Below, in pieces: positions 1 through 8,185 of a DNA stretch of 64,000 bases. This DNA is from CAIWAH01 sp964602595. GTDB taxonomy: Bacteria; Verrucomicrobiota; Verrucomicrobiia; Limisphaerales; UBA9464. Below the pieces are notes generated by a model that had not been told where the DNA came from, ran no database searches, and saw only the letters and a program-made list of their open reading frames with translations. How positions within the stretch are numbered: position 1 is the stretch's first letter; every line of letters begins with the position of its first letter. The translations under genes were made by a program, and so were the position numbers. The DNA is taken from the NCBI GenBank assembly GCA_964602595.1, contig CAZRRO010000002.1, forward strand, positions 1-64,000, written 5' to 3'.

Positions 1-1090
1 TCGGATACGAGCCGACGCAGGCAAACATGACCGCAACGTGGCGGTCCGAATCATATGCCGCGATGCCGCCGCCGGCCGGCCCGTTGCTGTTGATCAGCAC
101 CCAGCCTCTGAGCGTGGGCGTCAGCCGGAAGAAGCGCTGGGCTGACCCCTCGGTTGGCGCGAGCACTTCCCTGCGATCGCCGTTGAGGGAAGGTTCGGTG
201 GTCACCGGTTCCCAGCTCCCCGCGGTCACGTCCGAGCAGGAAACCAAGCTGCACTCGTCCACGGTTGCCGGCCAGGACAGCAGGACTCCTTCGGTTACCA
301 GCGATGCGGCGAGGATCGGGGGCAAAGCCTTGCCCGCGCTACCCGAAGCGTGGAGGGCGGCAATTTCGCGGGGTTCCAGCGCCCGGTCATAGACGGCGAA
401 ATCGTCAATCTGGCCGTCAAAGAACGTCCGTTCGTGCTGGCCATCGGTATGCGGCACAAAGGCACGGCCCAGCCAGAACGGCGACGGGTTCCCCAGCTTC
501 TTGCCCAGATACGCTTCCTGGGCCAGCAGCCTGCCGTTCCAATAGAGCAGCAAAAAACGGCCGTCGTAGGTGACGGCGATGTGCTCCCAGGTGCCGGTGC
601 CAAACGGGATGGCAACGTGGAGGTCGCCGAGCGTCCCGTCCCGCCAAACGCAGGCGAAGCGGAACGATCCGTAGGTGGTCTCGTTCCCCGCGAAGAACCA
701 ATACTCGCCCGGCACGCAGTCGGGTGACTGGCTTTCGCAGTCCTGCCCGAAGACCGGCGTGTAGTCGGAATGCGTGAAGCTGCGGATGTTCAGCCATCCT
801 TCGAAGGTGAAGGCGGCGGCGTTGGTTAGCACCGGAGCCGCCTCCACAAAGCGGTCCACGCCGCTGAAATCGAAGGCTTGGCCGACCTTCCCAGCCACAA
901 AACCGACCGCGCCTTGCGCGACACCGTGGTTGGTTCCGACCATGTCGGCGAACTGCCCATCGCCCGGCCACCAGGCAACCATGCCCGGTGGTGGGGCACT
1001 GCAGGGTTCGGCGCTGAGCGGCGTGGCGGAAGTGAAGGCCGCCAGCAGGAGCGCCAGCAGCGTGAAAGAGTTCGTTTTCATAACGCTCAT
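1..1090 (-). CDS. Secreted LamG-domain protein, 3' end outside window
   Basis: The frame stays open to the left edge, so the C-terminus is missing (about 363 codons seen). The N-terminus is a signal peptide with a hydrophobic core (TLLALLLAAF) and a likely cut after PLSA. It is followed by a concanavalin A-like/LamG domain opening with the typical MVAWWPGDG and continuing through GLAFDFSG-like strands to DDFAVYDRALEPREIAALH, the usual LamG end. A short immunoglobulin-like or C-terminal region follows. Two in-frame ATGs lie 9 bases apart (1090 and 1081); AAGGA stands just before the first. Extracellular carbohydrate or surface binding is inferred from the fold; no catalytic residues are visible. 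Many Verrucomicrobiota secrete such proteins. Confidence 0.8.
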   Translation of the reverse strand, partial: MSVMKTNSFTLLALLLAAFTSATPLSAEPCSAPPPGMVAWWPGDGQFADMVGTNHGVAQGAVGFVAGKVGQAFDFSGVDRFVEAAPVLTNAAAFTFEGWLNIRSFTHSDYTPVFGQDCESQSPDCVPGEYWFFAGNETTYGSFRFACVWRDGTLGDLHVAIPFGTGTWEHIAVTYDGRFLLLYWNGRLLAQEAYLGKKLGNPSPFWLGRAFVPHTDGQHERTFFDGQIDDFAVYDRALEPREIAALHASGSAGKALPPILAASLVTEGVLLSWPATVDECSLVSCSDVTAGSWEPVTTEPSLNGDRREVLAPTEGSAQRFFRLTPTLRGWVLINSNGPAGGGIAAYDSDRHVAVMFACVGSYP

Positions 1091-1321
1091 CTGGTCCTTG
1101 AGGACTGCCGGAACAACGGACACATCCCTCGCCGGTTCGGCGCATCAGCCCCCGATCTCACATGCCCGGTGCAGCCCTGGACCCAATGTTCGCTAGCCCG
1201 GACTGGCGCTGGCTGCTCCGCGCAAATTGGCGAATTTCAACCCTGGCCGTTCCGTGCGGAACCGAGGCCAGGTTCAGGAAGGACTTGGGCCGGGATGGTC
1301 AGGTCCGGGAGGTGGCGCCAT

Positions 1322-2572
1322 TCAGAAGAACCGCTGTGTGATCCGTGCGGCCGCAGTGACCGCCCCGTTCTCGGCGCGCACCTGGATGCCTTCGGCCCGC
1401 GCCGTCATCGGGACCAGCGGGTCTTCCAGCAGGGCGGCGAGCTCGCGGACCAGCGCCGCCTCCGTGAGCCGGCTGCGGAACAGCATCCGTCCGCAACCCA
1501 TGCGGCGGATGCGGTCGCCGTTGTCGAACTGGCCGTGCGCGAACGGCACCACAAGCTGCGGCACACCCGCCCGCAGCGCCTGCGCCGTGGTGCCGACTCC
1601 TCCCTGATGAACCACGGCGGCGGCCCGGGAGAACAACCAGGGATAGCTGGCCCACCCGATCGCAGTGCAGCTTGGCGGCAGCCCCAGCTGCATCCGGCTC
1701 GCGGCGAGCCCGGCCACCAGCACCGCACGGCGCTGGAGCCGTTGTGCCACCCGGAATGCGACGGCATAGAAGTCTCCGGCCACCTGCACGGCCGAACTAC
1801 CGAGCGTAAAGACCAGGGGCGGCTCCCCGGCGCCAAGAAACCGCACCAACTCCGGCTCCAGCGGCGCATCCGCCTGATCGAGAAAAGGGAAACCCGTCAC
1901 CACCGTATTTGCGGGCCAGTCCGGTGGCGGCGCACCGAAGCGGGCCGAGAACATCGCCAATCCAAGATGAGGTGAGTGCAACCCCTACCAAAGCGGGTCC
2001 GGGCCTGGCGGCAGTCCGAGTTCCCGGCGCAGTTCGGCCGCGGGCCGGCTCCAGGAGCGGGACATCCGTCGGGGCAACCGGAACAGCCAGCGGTTGAATC
2101 GTGGTCCCAGGCAGCGCAGCTTCGCGACGCCCGGCATCGGCGCCAAGGCCGGCACTTCATGCACGGAGAAGAAGACCATCGGTGACAGCGCGGTCGAAAC
2201 CCAAGGCTTCCCGGTCTTCTCCGCGAGGATCGGCACCGCGTAGGTGAGGACATGGGAGACCAGCAGGTCGGCCTGTGCGGCCGGCGCCAGCAAGTCCTGA
2301 TAGGTGTCGCGGATGGCCGGCATGAGCAGTTGCTTGATCAACACCTCTCCACCGCGCCGTGGCTCCATGACCTGTGCCATCAGCCCGGCGGCGTCGCTGC
2401 GGAGTTCCGGGCGCACCGGGGCAAACGCGAGACCGTGGCGCTCAATCAACCCGCGGAAGTTCGTGGTGGTGGCGAAGGTGACCCGATGTCCGCGCAGCAA
2501 CAGCTCGCGGCCGACGGCAAGATACGGATGCACGTCGCCGTGTGAGCCGAAGCCGCAAAGCAAAATTCTCAT
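1322..2572 (-). pseudogene. UGT/MGT-like glycosyltransferase broken by an in-frame TAG
   Basis: Two open stretches lie in the same frame, separated only by a TAG at 1985-1987 (codon 196). The first half has the GT-B N-domain (MRILLCGFGSHGDVHPYL). The second has the acceptor-side linker SPHLGLAMFSARF and the donor-binding signature HQGGVGTTAQALRAGVPQ of GT1 enzymes. Across the stop the sequence reads GLPPGPDPLW, stop, G, then HSPHLGLA; relatives typically have PLFEGQHSPHL there, so the stop sits where a Glu is expected (GAG to TAG). Nothing else is damaged. The gene could be a recent pseudogene, a sequencing error, or two fragments restarted at a TTG (1981). GT1 enzymes move sugars from nucleotide donors to small hydrophobic acceptors. 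Confidence 0.8.
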
Positions 2573-2712
2573 GGAGCCGACCGCGTTGGCTTCACTTCGC
2601 GCACACAAGCCCAACATCGCACCAAACGCCGGCACCCGCGCGGCATTGGCCCCTTGCCCCGCGCCGCCTCATACCCAACATGCCTTCGGTAAACACTAGG
2701 CCGAACCTGTGA

Positions 2713-2835
2713 AACAGCTACCGGAACGCCCGCCTGCCGAGCAACCTGCTCCAGGCCCAGCGCGACTACTTCGGCGCGCACAGCTACGAGCGCGTGGACA
2801 AACTCTGCGGCGAGTGATTCCACACCAACTGGATT
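2713..2835 (+). pseudogene. gnd: Relic of the 3' end of 6-phosphogluconate dehydrogenase gene
   Basis: Read in one frame, this stretch gives NSYRNARLPSNLLQAQRDYF, then GAHSYERVDKLCGE, a TGA at 2815-2817, then FHTNWI. This matches the highly conserved C-terminus of 6-phosphogluconate dehydrogenase (LPANLLQAQRDYFGAHTYER, then GEFFHTNW). A TGA also lies directly upstream at 2710-2712, and similarity stops abruptly on both sides, after W at 2832 and before N at 2713. Only about 40 codons survive, wedged between the broken glycosyltransferase and comEC. It cannot encode a working enzyme. It marks a deletion or rearrangement breakpoint. Confidence 0.8.
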
Positions 2836-2844
2836 TTGGCCCGA

Positions 2845-5268
2845 TCACGGGCGGGTGGGCGGAACCGTCCAGATGCGTCCGTCCATCGCCTGGATTTGAA
2901 CGCCGGTTTCCGTGGCCCAGAGCTGGAGCGTGCCGAGTTCCTCAGCGAAGAGGACGGTTTTGCCCGACGCGACCAGGCGTTCCCGTGTGGCCGGCTTGAT
3001 TCGTTCCGGGGCCGGGTATTCGGCGGACGCGACCACGATGAGCTGCGGGGCAATCCGTTCAAGCAAGGCCCGGCCCAACGGTTCGCCTTCCCGCGGCAGT
3101 CCGGCCACAACCAGATCTGCGCGGAGGTCGGCGGTGCGTTCGAGCAAGGCGCGCTGGCCCTGCCGGCCGAGGTCGGACAGGAGCAGCACCCGGACGCCGG
3201 CGATGTCGCGGCGCAACACCACCGCGTTGTCGTCGGCCGTGGTGAAGCGATCCGTGGCCGCCGGATGCAGGACTTCCCAGCCGGCGAGCCGGTCGCCCGC
3301 CCCGATTCGCTGCCGCGGAATCGAGCATTCGTCGGCCAAGGTGAGCAGCCGTCGGAAAGCGGGTGAACGGGCGTTGGTCGTGCCGAGCGCGAGGGACCGG
3401 ACGGCAATTTCGTTGAGCAGGACTTCGCTGCCGCCGAGGTGCTGGAGGTCGCCGTGGGAAACGACCAGGCGCGGGATGGAGTTCCAGCCGTGGGCATGCA
3501 GGAACGGGACCGTCAGGGCGGTCGCGGTTGATTCGCTGCCGGTGTCGATCAGGAGATCTTCCGTGCGTCCCGGGGCGTCGAAGACGATCGCCTTGCCGCC
3601 GGTCAGCAGGGTCAACGAGGTCCGGTGGGCGGCCTGCCAGACGGCGAACAGGGCGGAGGCACTGATCAGGCCCAGCGCGGCGAGGAACCATTTCCGGACG
3701 CCTTCGCGCCAGGCCCAACCGCTCGCGAGCGCGAGCATCGCGGCGTAATACGGCAGCCACCACGGCCACGGCGGGGCGGCCACATACCAGATGCCGCCGG
3801 GTGTTTCGGCGGCCAGCCGGCTGGCTTCCACCATCGCGCGCATCCAGAGCCAGGCGCTGGCGTTGAAGACCTCGCCGAGCGCCGGCCACACTTCGCCGAC
3901 GAGCAGCGACGCGACGTTCGCGGCCAGGGTGAGTCCGGACATGGGCACGACGACCAGGTTGGCGAGGAGGCTCACCGGGTTCAGCAAGTGGAAGTAATGC
4001 ACCGTCAGCGGCAGCGACGTGATCTGTGCGGCGATGCTGGCGGCCAGCAGCAACGCGAGGCGGCGCAGGGGCACTTCAAGCCAGCGTTGCCAGCGCGGGC
4101 GCAATTCGTCGGGCAGGAAGGGATCCGGGTCGAAGCGCAGCAACTGGAGCAGGCGTGGTTCGAGCACCGGCACCAGCAGGGACATGCCGGCGACGACGCC
4201 GAAGGACAGTTGGAAGCTAGCCTGGTATAATTGGCCCGGCTCCCAGAGCAGCACGGCGAAGAGCGCGAGCGCGAGCGAGTTGAAGAGGTCGCCCGGCCGG
4301 TGGAGCGTCCAGGTCCCGATGACCACCGTGCTCATGAGGGCCGACCGGATCGCTGAGGTCTGCCAACCGGTCGCCGCGACGTAGAACCAGATCAGGGGCA
4401 CCGCGATCAGCCCGCACCAGCGTCGCGGTAACCGAACGGCGCGGAGCAACGCAACGATGACGCCGGCGATGAGCGCGATGTGCAGCCCAGAGATCGCGAA
4501 CACATGCATCGTGCCCGATTCCATGAACACCGTGTCCACCTCGTCGGTCAGCGCCGTCTTCCATCCGAGCGCCATCGCCCAGATCAGGCGCGTGGCCTCG
4601 TCGTCGGGCAAGCCACGCGCCAACGTGGCCTGGGCCCACGGCAGGAACCGCTCGCTGAGCGGGGGTCGGCCCACGGCATCATCCGGGAGCCGCCAGTCGT
4701 GTGGGCCGTCGGCGACCAGCATGAACCAGCAGCCCTGATGGCGCAGGTGGTTGGCGTAATCGAACAGGCCCGGCGCGATCGGTCCCGGCGGTGGGCGCAA
4801 GACCCCACGCAGTTCGAGTCGCTGGGTGCGGAACAACTCCTTCGGAGGCGCGCCCTTCAGGCTGACCGCCACGTCGCCGCTGGCCGGCTGCCAAGTCCCG
4901 TCCTGTTCGAGAGCTTCCACACGCACCCGGAACAGCGTCCGTCCGTAAAGTTGGCCGCGCCGTTCCACCAACTTGAGCGCCGGGGTGTCGAGGATTTCGC
5001 CCCGCACGGTGACCAACGCCGCGTTGGTGCCAATCCGTTCGCGCAAGTCCTGGGCGGATGGGTAGGACTGATGCAACCGGTAATGGATCCAACCGGCCAG
5101 CACGCCCACGCCCAACAGCAGCAGCCAGCGAAGCCGTTCCACGGCGACCGCCCCGACGAGGCCGACGACGGCGAACCCAAACAAAAGGCCGACCGGGGCC
5201 GCCCACCACTCGCCGAGAATGATCCCGAGCGCGAACAGCAGGGCTGGCCAGAGCAAGGGTCGTTTCAT
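2845..5268 (-). CDS. comEC: ComEC/Rec2 family DNA-uptake channel protein
   Basis: An 807-residue inner-membrane protein of ComEC/Rec2 architecture. Order: N-terminal membrane segments (LLWPALLFALGIILG), a DUF4131-type OB-like region, the many-helix Competence domain with SGLHIALIAG near residue 260, and a C-terminal metallo-beta-lactamase-like domain from about residue 580 (LLIDTGSES, SHGDLQHLGG). The family carries single-stranded DNA across the inner membrane during transformation; the C-terminal domain is thought to act as a nuclease. The open frame reaches upstream to 5385, but MKRPLLWP at 5268 is the natural start because the extension would overlap the divergent gene at 5339. In the lactamase-like domain the HxHxDH motif is only SHGDLQH, as in some ComEC proteins. 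Confidence 0.92.
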   Translation of the reverse strand: MKRPLLWPALLFALGIILGEWWAAPVGLLFGFAVVGLVGAVAVERLRWLLLLGVGVLAGWIHYRLHQSYPSAQDLRERIGTNAALVTVRGEILDTPALKLVERRGQLYGRTLFRVRVEALEQDGTWQPASGDVAVSLKGAPPKELFRTQRLELRGVLRPPPGPIAPGLFDYANHLRHQGCWFMLVADGPHDWRLPDDAVGRPPLSERFLPWAQATLARGLPDDEATRLIWAMALGWKTALTDEVDTVFMESGTMHVFAISGLHIALIAGVIVALLRAVRLPRRWCGLIAVPLIWFYVAATGWQTSAIRSALMSTVVIGTWTLHRPGDLFNSLALALFAVLLWEPGQLYQASFQLSFGVVAGMSLLVPVLEPRLLQLLRFDPDPFLPDELRPRWQRWLEVPLRRLALLLAASIAAQITSLPLTVHYFHLLNPVSLLANLVVVPMSGLTLAANVASLLVGEVWPALGEVFNASAWLWMRAMVEASRLAAETPGGIWYVAAPPWPWWLPYYAAMLALASGWAWREGVRKWFLAALGLISASALFAVWQAAHRTSLTLLTGGKAIVFDAPGRTEDLLIDTGSESTATALTVPFLHAHGWNSIPRLVVSHGDLQHLGGSEVLLNEIAVRSLALGTTNARSPAFRRLLTLADECSIPRQRIGAGDRLAGWEVLHPAATDRFTTADDNAVVLRRDIAGVRVLLLSDLGRQGQRALLERTADLRADLVVAGLPREGEPLGRALLERIAPQLIVVASAEYPAPERIKPATRERLVASGKTVLFAEELGTLQLWATETGVQIQAMDGRIWTVPPTRP

Positions 5269-5338
5269 GGGGCCGTGGCAGGAGAAACCACGAGGCGCCA
5301 GTTGCACAAACCCGAAAGCGCCGCAACCTCCGCCCACG

Positions 5339-5983
5339 ATGAGCATCGTGACCCGCACCGGCGACGCCGGCACCACCGGCCTCATGTATAACCGCCGCGT
5401 CTCTAAGTGCCACCCGCGCGTGGAGGCCTACGGCAGCGTGGATGAATTGAACGCCGCGATCGGGCTCGCCCGGGCCCAGGCCACGATGCCCTTCCTCAAG
5501 GATAGCCTGCCGCTAATCCAGCAGGATCTGGTCATCGCCATGGGCGAACTCGCGACCGGCGTGGACGACCTCGATCGCTACGTCGCCGACGGCTTCAAGC
5601 TCGTGACCGACGCCATGACCGCCAAGCTTGACGCGGTGGTCCGCGAGCTGGAGGCCCAGCAGATCTCTTTCAAAGGCTGGGCGACGCCCGGCGCCAACTT
5701 GCCCGCCGCCGCGCTGGATGTTGCCCGGACGACCGCGCGGCGGGCTGAACGCCGGGTTGTTGCTCTCCATGAAGCCGGTCAGCTCCGGAACCCGGAGATC
5801 ATCATCTTCCTGAACCGCCTGAGCGACCTCCTGTGGCTGATGGCCCGTTGGGCGGAGGAGCACGAATGGCCGCCGCGCTCCCGCCAGATTCAGCCGGTGT
5901 CGCCCACGCCGGATCCTGAGGAAAAGCCCCGCGTCACTCGCCGGGGAAAAAAGCGCGACCCTAACGACGAGATCCCGTTCTAA
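5339..5983 (+). CDS. pduO: PduO-type cob(I)alamin adenosyltransferase
   Basis: A 214-residue protein that would convert cob(I)alamin plus ATP to adenosylcobalamin. The N-terminal ATP-binding motif TRTGDAGTTGL, the helix RTTARRAERRVV and the conserved NRLSDLLWLMAR near the C-terminus all fit the PduO family. The start MSIVTRTGD is where the family begins; the open frame extends to 5219 but would overlap comEC. After the catalytic core there is a charged, Pro-rich tail of about 35 residues (ending KRDPNDEIPF) that is not part of the family core. It is transcribed divergently from comEC with about 70 bases between the starts. No cobalamin riboswitch was recognised upstream. Confidence 0.9.
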   Translation: MSIVTRTGDAGTTGLMYNRRVSKCHPRVEAYGSVDELNAAIGLARAQATMPFLKDSLPLIQQDLVIAMGELATGVDDLDRYVADGFKLVTDAMTAKLDAVVRELEAQQISFKGWATPGANLPAAALDVARTTARRAERRVVALHEAGQLRNPEIIIFLNRLSDLLWLMARWAEEHEWPPRSRQIQPVSPTPDPEEKPRVTRRGKKRDPNDEIPF

Positions 5984-6011
5984 GGCCGCACTGCCCTACC
6001 GTCGTGGCGGT

Positions 6012-6764
6012 TCACGCCACCAGCGCGTTGATCTGGCTGGCCGCGTAGCCGGCGCCGAAGCCGTTGTCGATGTTCACCACCGTCAGGCCGCTGGCGCACG
6101 AATTCAGCATCCCGAGGAGCGCGGTGAGCCCGCCGAAGTGCGAGCCGTAACCCACACTGGTAGGCACACCAATGAGCGGTTTCGCGATGAGGCCGCCGAC
6201 CACGCTCGGCAAGGCCGCTTCCATGCCGGCGACGCAGACGACCACATTCGCCGCCTGAATTTCGTCGAGCCGCGCAAACAGCCGGTGGAGGCCGGCCACA
6301 CCCACGTCGTAAATGCGGCGAACTTCGTTGCCCATGAACTCGGCGGTGAGCGCCGCCTCCTCGGCCACGGGCAGGTCGCTGGTGCCCGCGCACACCACAG
6401 TGATGTAGCCGGGGCGCTTTGCGAGCGGCTTACGCTCCAACGTCAGGCAACGCGCGGCCTCGTGATGGATGCCCTTCCGGAACTTCTTCCGGAAGGCCGC
6501 GGCGTGTTCGGGCGTGATCCGGGTGACCAACACCCGGTCATTGGCCGCAACAATCTTCTCCGCGATGGCGAGCACCTGCGCCGGCGTCTTGCCCGCGCCG
6601 AAAATCACCTCGGGAAAGCCCTTCCGCAGCGCGCGGTGCGTATCCACGGCGGCAAAGCCGAGCTCTTGCACCGGCGCGGCCTGAAAGGCTCGCAGCACGG
6701 CGTCACGGTCGGTGTCACCGCGTTGGAAACGGTCGAGGAGGGCGGCGGCTTCGGTGGGGGTCAT
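6012..6764 (-). CDS. larB: Nickel-pincer cofactor synthesis protein LarB
   Basis: A 250-residue protein matching LarB, which carboxylates and hydrolyses nicotinic acid adenine dinucleotide in the first step of nickel-pincer nucleotide synthesis. The C-terminal domain resembles PurE (AIR carboxylase): CAGTSDLPVAEEA, GVPTSVGYGSHFGGLTAL and NIDNGFGAG are all present. The N-terminal part has DTHRALRKGFPEVIFGAGK. LarC, LarE and lactate racemase are not in the window. The ATG overlaps the TGA of the ParE-like toxin upstream by four bases (6761-6764), so it looks translationally coupled to a toxin-antitoxin pair, which is unusual. Confidence 0.92.
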   Translation of the reverse strand: MTPTEAAALLDRFQRGDTDRDAVLRAFQAAPVQELGFAAVDTHRALRKGFPEVIFGAGKTPAQVLAIAEKIVAANDRVLVTRITPEHAAAFRKKFRKGIHHEAARCLTLERKPLAKRPGYITVVCAGTSDLPVAEEAALTAEFMGNEVRRIYDVGVAGLHRLFARLDEIQAANVVVCVAGMEAALPSVVGGLIAKPLIGVPTSVGYGSHFGGLTALLGMLNSCASGLTVVNIDNGFGAGYAASQINALVA

Positions 6765-7093
6765 GATCTGAAAGGCTCCTGAAATCGGCGGGGCAAGTCA
6801 CGCGCGCCATGAATCAGCCGCAAAACCTGAATGGAATCGGGCTCGATTCGGTAGAAGACAGCATAGCGATTAAACGGCGGCTCGACGAGGCGACTTTGGA
6901 CATCCCGCAAATCCTCCAAGCCCGGGAAACGAATCCGGCCCAAAGCCGGATTCCGCCGGATCGTTTTCAGGGTGAGTGAAACCGCGCTGACGAAGCGGCG
7001 GGCGATTTCCTCACCGGCTTCTTCCAAATACCATTCGACGATCCGGTCAAGGTCACCGAGGAACCGGGGCGATTTGACCAGGGGTGGCATCAT
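6761..7093 (-). CDS. ParE/RelE-family toxin
   Basis: A 110-residue protein with the ParE/RelE fold: an N-terminal helix pair (FLGDLDRIVEWYLEEAGEE) and a C-terminal beta-sheet region with NRYAVFYRIEPDSIQVLRLI followed by HGARD. That HGxR(D) ending is typical of ParE-type toxins. Known members inhibit gyrase (ParE) or cut mRNA on ribosomes (RelE); the ParE branch is favoured by length and by the partner. The ATG at 7093 overlaps the antitoxin TGA by four bases, and its own TGA overlaps the larB ATG by four bases. A second ATG follows directly at 7090. Confidence 0.88.
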   Translation of the reverse strand: MMPPLVKSPRFLGDLDRIVEWYLEEAGEEIARRFVSAVSLTLKTIRRNPALGRIRFPGLEDLRDVQSRLVEPPFNRYAVFYRIEPDSIQVLRLIHGARDLPRRFQEPFRS

Positions 7094-7356
7094 CCGCGCG
7101 CGGCACGCCGTTCCTTGGCCCGGCCGACGGCGCCTTCCAAATCCGCGTCCGTCAGCGGCGTGAACGGACCACGGGCGCCCTCACGCAGCATCGCTTCCAA
7201 TTCAGGCGTGTCCTGTTCGACCCAGTTGTCGCCGGCTTCTTCCGCCCGCAGTCGGGACAACGCCGCCCGCACGACCGCCTCCGGGGTTGCATAGGAACCC
7301 GCTTGCACCTGGGCGGTGACGAACGCCGCCAACTCGGCGGGCAGGGCAATGTTCAT
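7090..7356 (-). CDS. ParD-like antitoxin
   Basis: An 88-residue protein with a ParD/CC2985-type ribbon-helix-helix N-terminus: MNIALPAELAAFVTAQVQAG, then the helix pair ATPEAVVRAALSRLRAEE. The acidic C-terminal half (ELEAMLREGARGPF, TDADLEG) would wrap the toxin. In known pairs the antitoxin neutralises ParE and represses its own promoter. The frame extends upstream to 7416, but the family begins at MNIALPAEL (7356). It is the first gene of a tight antitoxin-toxin-larB run. Confidence 0.85.
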   Translation of the reverse strand: MNIALPAELAAFVTAQVQAGSYATPEAVVRAALSRLRAEEAGDNWVEQDTPELEAMLREGARGPFTPLTDADLEGAVGRAKERRAARG

Positions 7357-7412
7357 GGCAGGAAGTTTAGGCCGGTTCGCGGAGCAGACAAGACGGCCTT
7401 TCAGCAGCCGAT

Positions 7413-7691
7413 TCATTCGGACTGGCCGGTGCCATCAGTAGGGAGCGTGGCGCTAGGAGGCCGTTCGGAGCGGCCCCATACGCGACGGCAGATTTCGCCG
7501 ATCAGCCGGGCAACCAGGGCATATCCAACCAGCACGGCCAGCCAGACCCCAATCACGATCCACAGTTGGAGGAAGACCTCCCAGTCCCATTGCCAAAGGG
7601 CGTAGAGATTGCCGCCGACCAAGAACACGCCGGTGATGATCAGAAACAGGCGATACTGCGCCTGCTGCCACCTTGGATCTTCTTCCCACAT
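7413..7691 (-). CDS. Small two-helix membrane protein
   Basis: A 92-residue protein not assigned to a named family. It has a charged N-terminus (MWEEDPRWQQAQYR), a first membrane helix (LFLIITGVFLVGGNLYALW), a second (LWIVIGVWLAVLVGYALVA), then a basic, Ser/Thr-rich tail. This layout resembles 2TM or YrhC-like small membrane proteins of unknown role. The start MWEEDP at 7691 was chosen over the upstream extension to 7739 because the extension has low-complexity coding. It lies upstream of the antitoxin gene, about 56 bases away, in the same direction. Confidence 0.6.
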   Translation of the reverse strand: MWEEDPRWQQAQYRLFLIITGVFLVGGNLYALWQWDWEVFLQLWIVIGVWLAVLVGYALVARLIGEICRRVWGRSERPPSATLPTDGTGQSE

Positions 7692-7760
7692 CTTGGACCT
7701 TTGCGTTGTAACACCGGCCAATGCGCAAGGTTTCTCCAATGGGGGAGCCCGTGCCGCGGT

Positions 7761-8183
7761 TCAGCAAAGCTGGCCCAATTCCACGTCCACCGGCACGCGG
7801 CCGAACTTCCACGCCACGTCGGCATCGAAGGCGTGGTAGTCGCAGGTGAGTTCCTCGCCAGCAGCGATGTCGCGGAGCGCCACGGTGAGCACCGGTTCGA
7901 CCGCATGCGGGCCGGCCCCGGTGTTCGGGGTGTCGGCATGGTTCATGAAACAGCACAGGTCCCCGCTCTTGATCAGGGCGTCCTGGGTCGCGTCGAAATA
8001 GCTAAACCAGCGGAGATGCTCCCGGGCCGGCACCGGCAGTTTGGCGAACTCGGCGCGCGTGAAGGCGTGGTCGAAACCTTCCTCGAAACGCCAGACGGGC
8101 GTCCCGCACGGGATGGCTTCGGCCGCAAAAAGCCCCAAGCCGTGGATCGGACTTGGGGCGACGCGGGTGCGAACGAGCAGCAT
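7761..8183 (-). CDS. SET-domain protein (putative protein-lysine methyltransferase)
   Basis: A 140-residue protein that is almost entirely a SET domain. The opening VRTRVAPSPIHGLGLFAAEA is the SET-N strand pattern. NHADTPNTG corresponds to the NHS-x-x-PN cofactor-binding motif, and GEELTCDYHAFD to the GEELxxDY catalytic Tyr motif. Family members transfer methyl from S-adenosylmethionine to lysine on proteins. The usual Cys-rich post-SET region is absent; only a short tail follows. The substrate is unknown. The gene starts two bases beyond the stop of the NIPSNAP lipoprotein gene and runs in the same direction. Confidence 0.85.
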   Translation of the reverse strand: MLLVRTRVAPSPIHGLGLFAAEAIPCGTPVWRFEEGFDHAFTRAEFAKLPVPAREHLRWFSYFDATQDALIKSGDLCCFMNHADTPNTGAGPHAVEPVLTVALRDIAAGEELTCDYHAFDADVAWKFGRVPVDVELGQLC

Positions 8184-8185
8184 GG

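Noticed and set aside
417..1145. A minus-strand open frame near the left edge
   Set aside because: It is in a different frame from the LamG gene, which has the signal peptide and domain motifs and remains open to the edge.
5269..5338. Possible cobalamin riboswitch before the adenosyltransferase gene
   Set aside because: The gap is only 70 bases, shared with the divergent comEC start, and no B12-box-like sequence was found.
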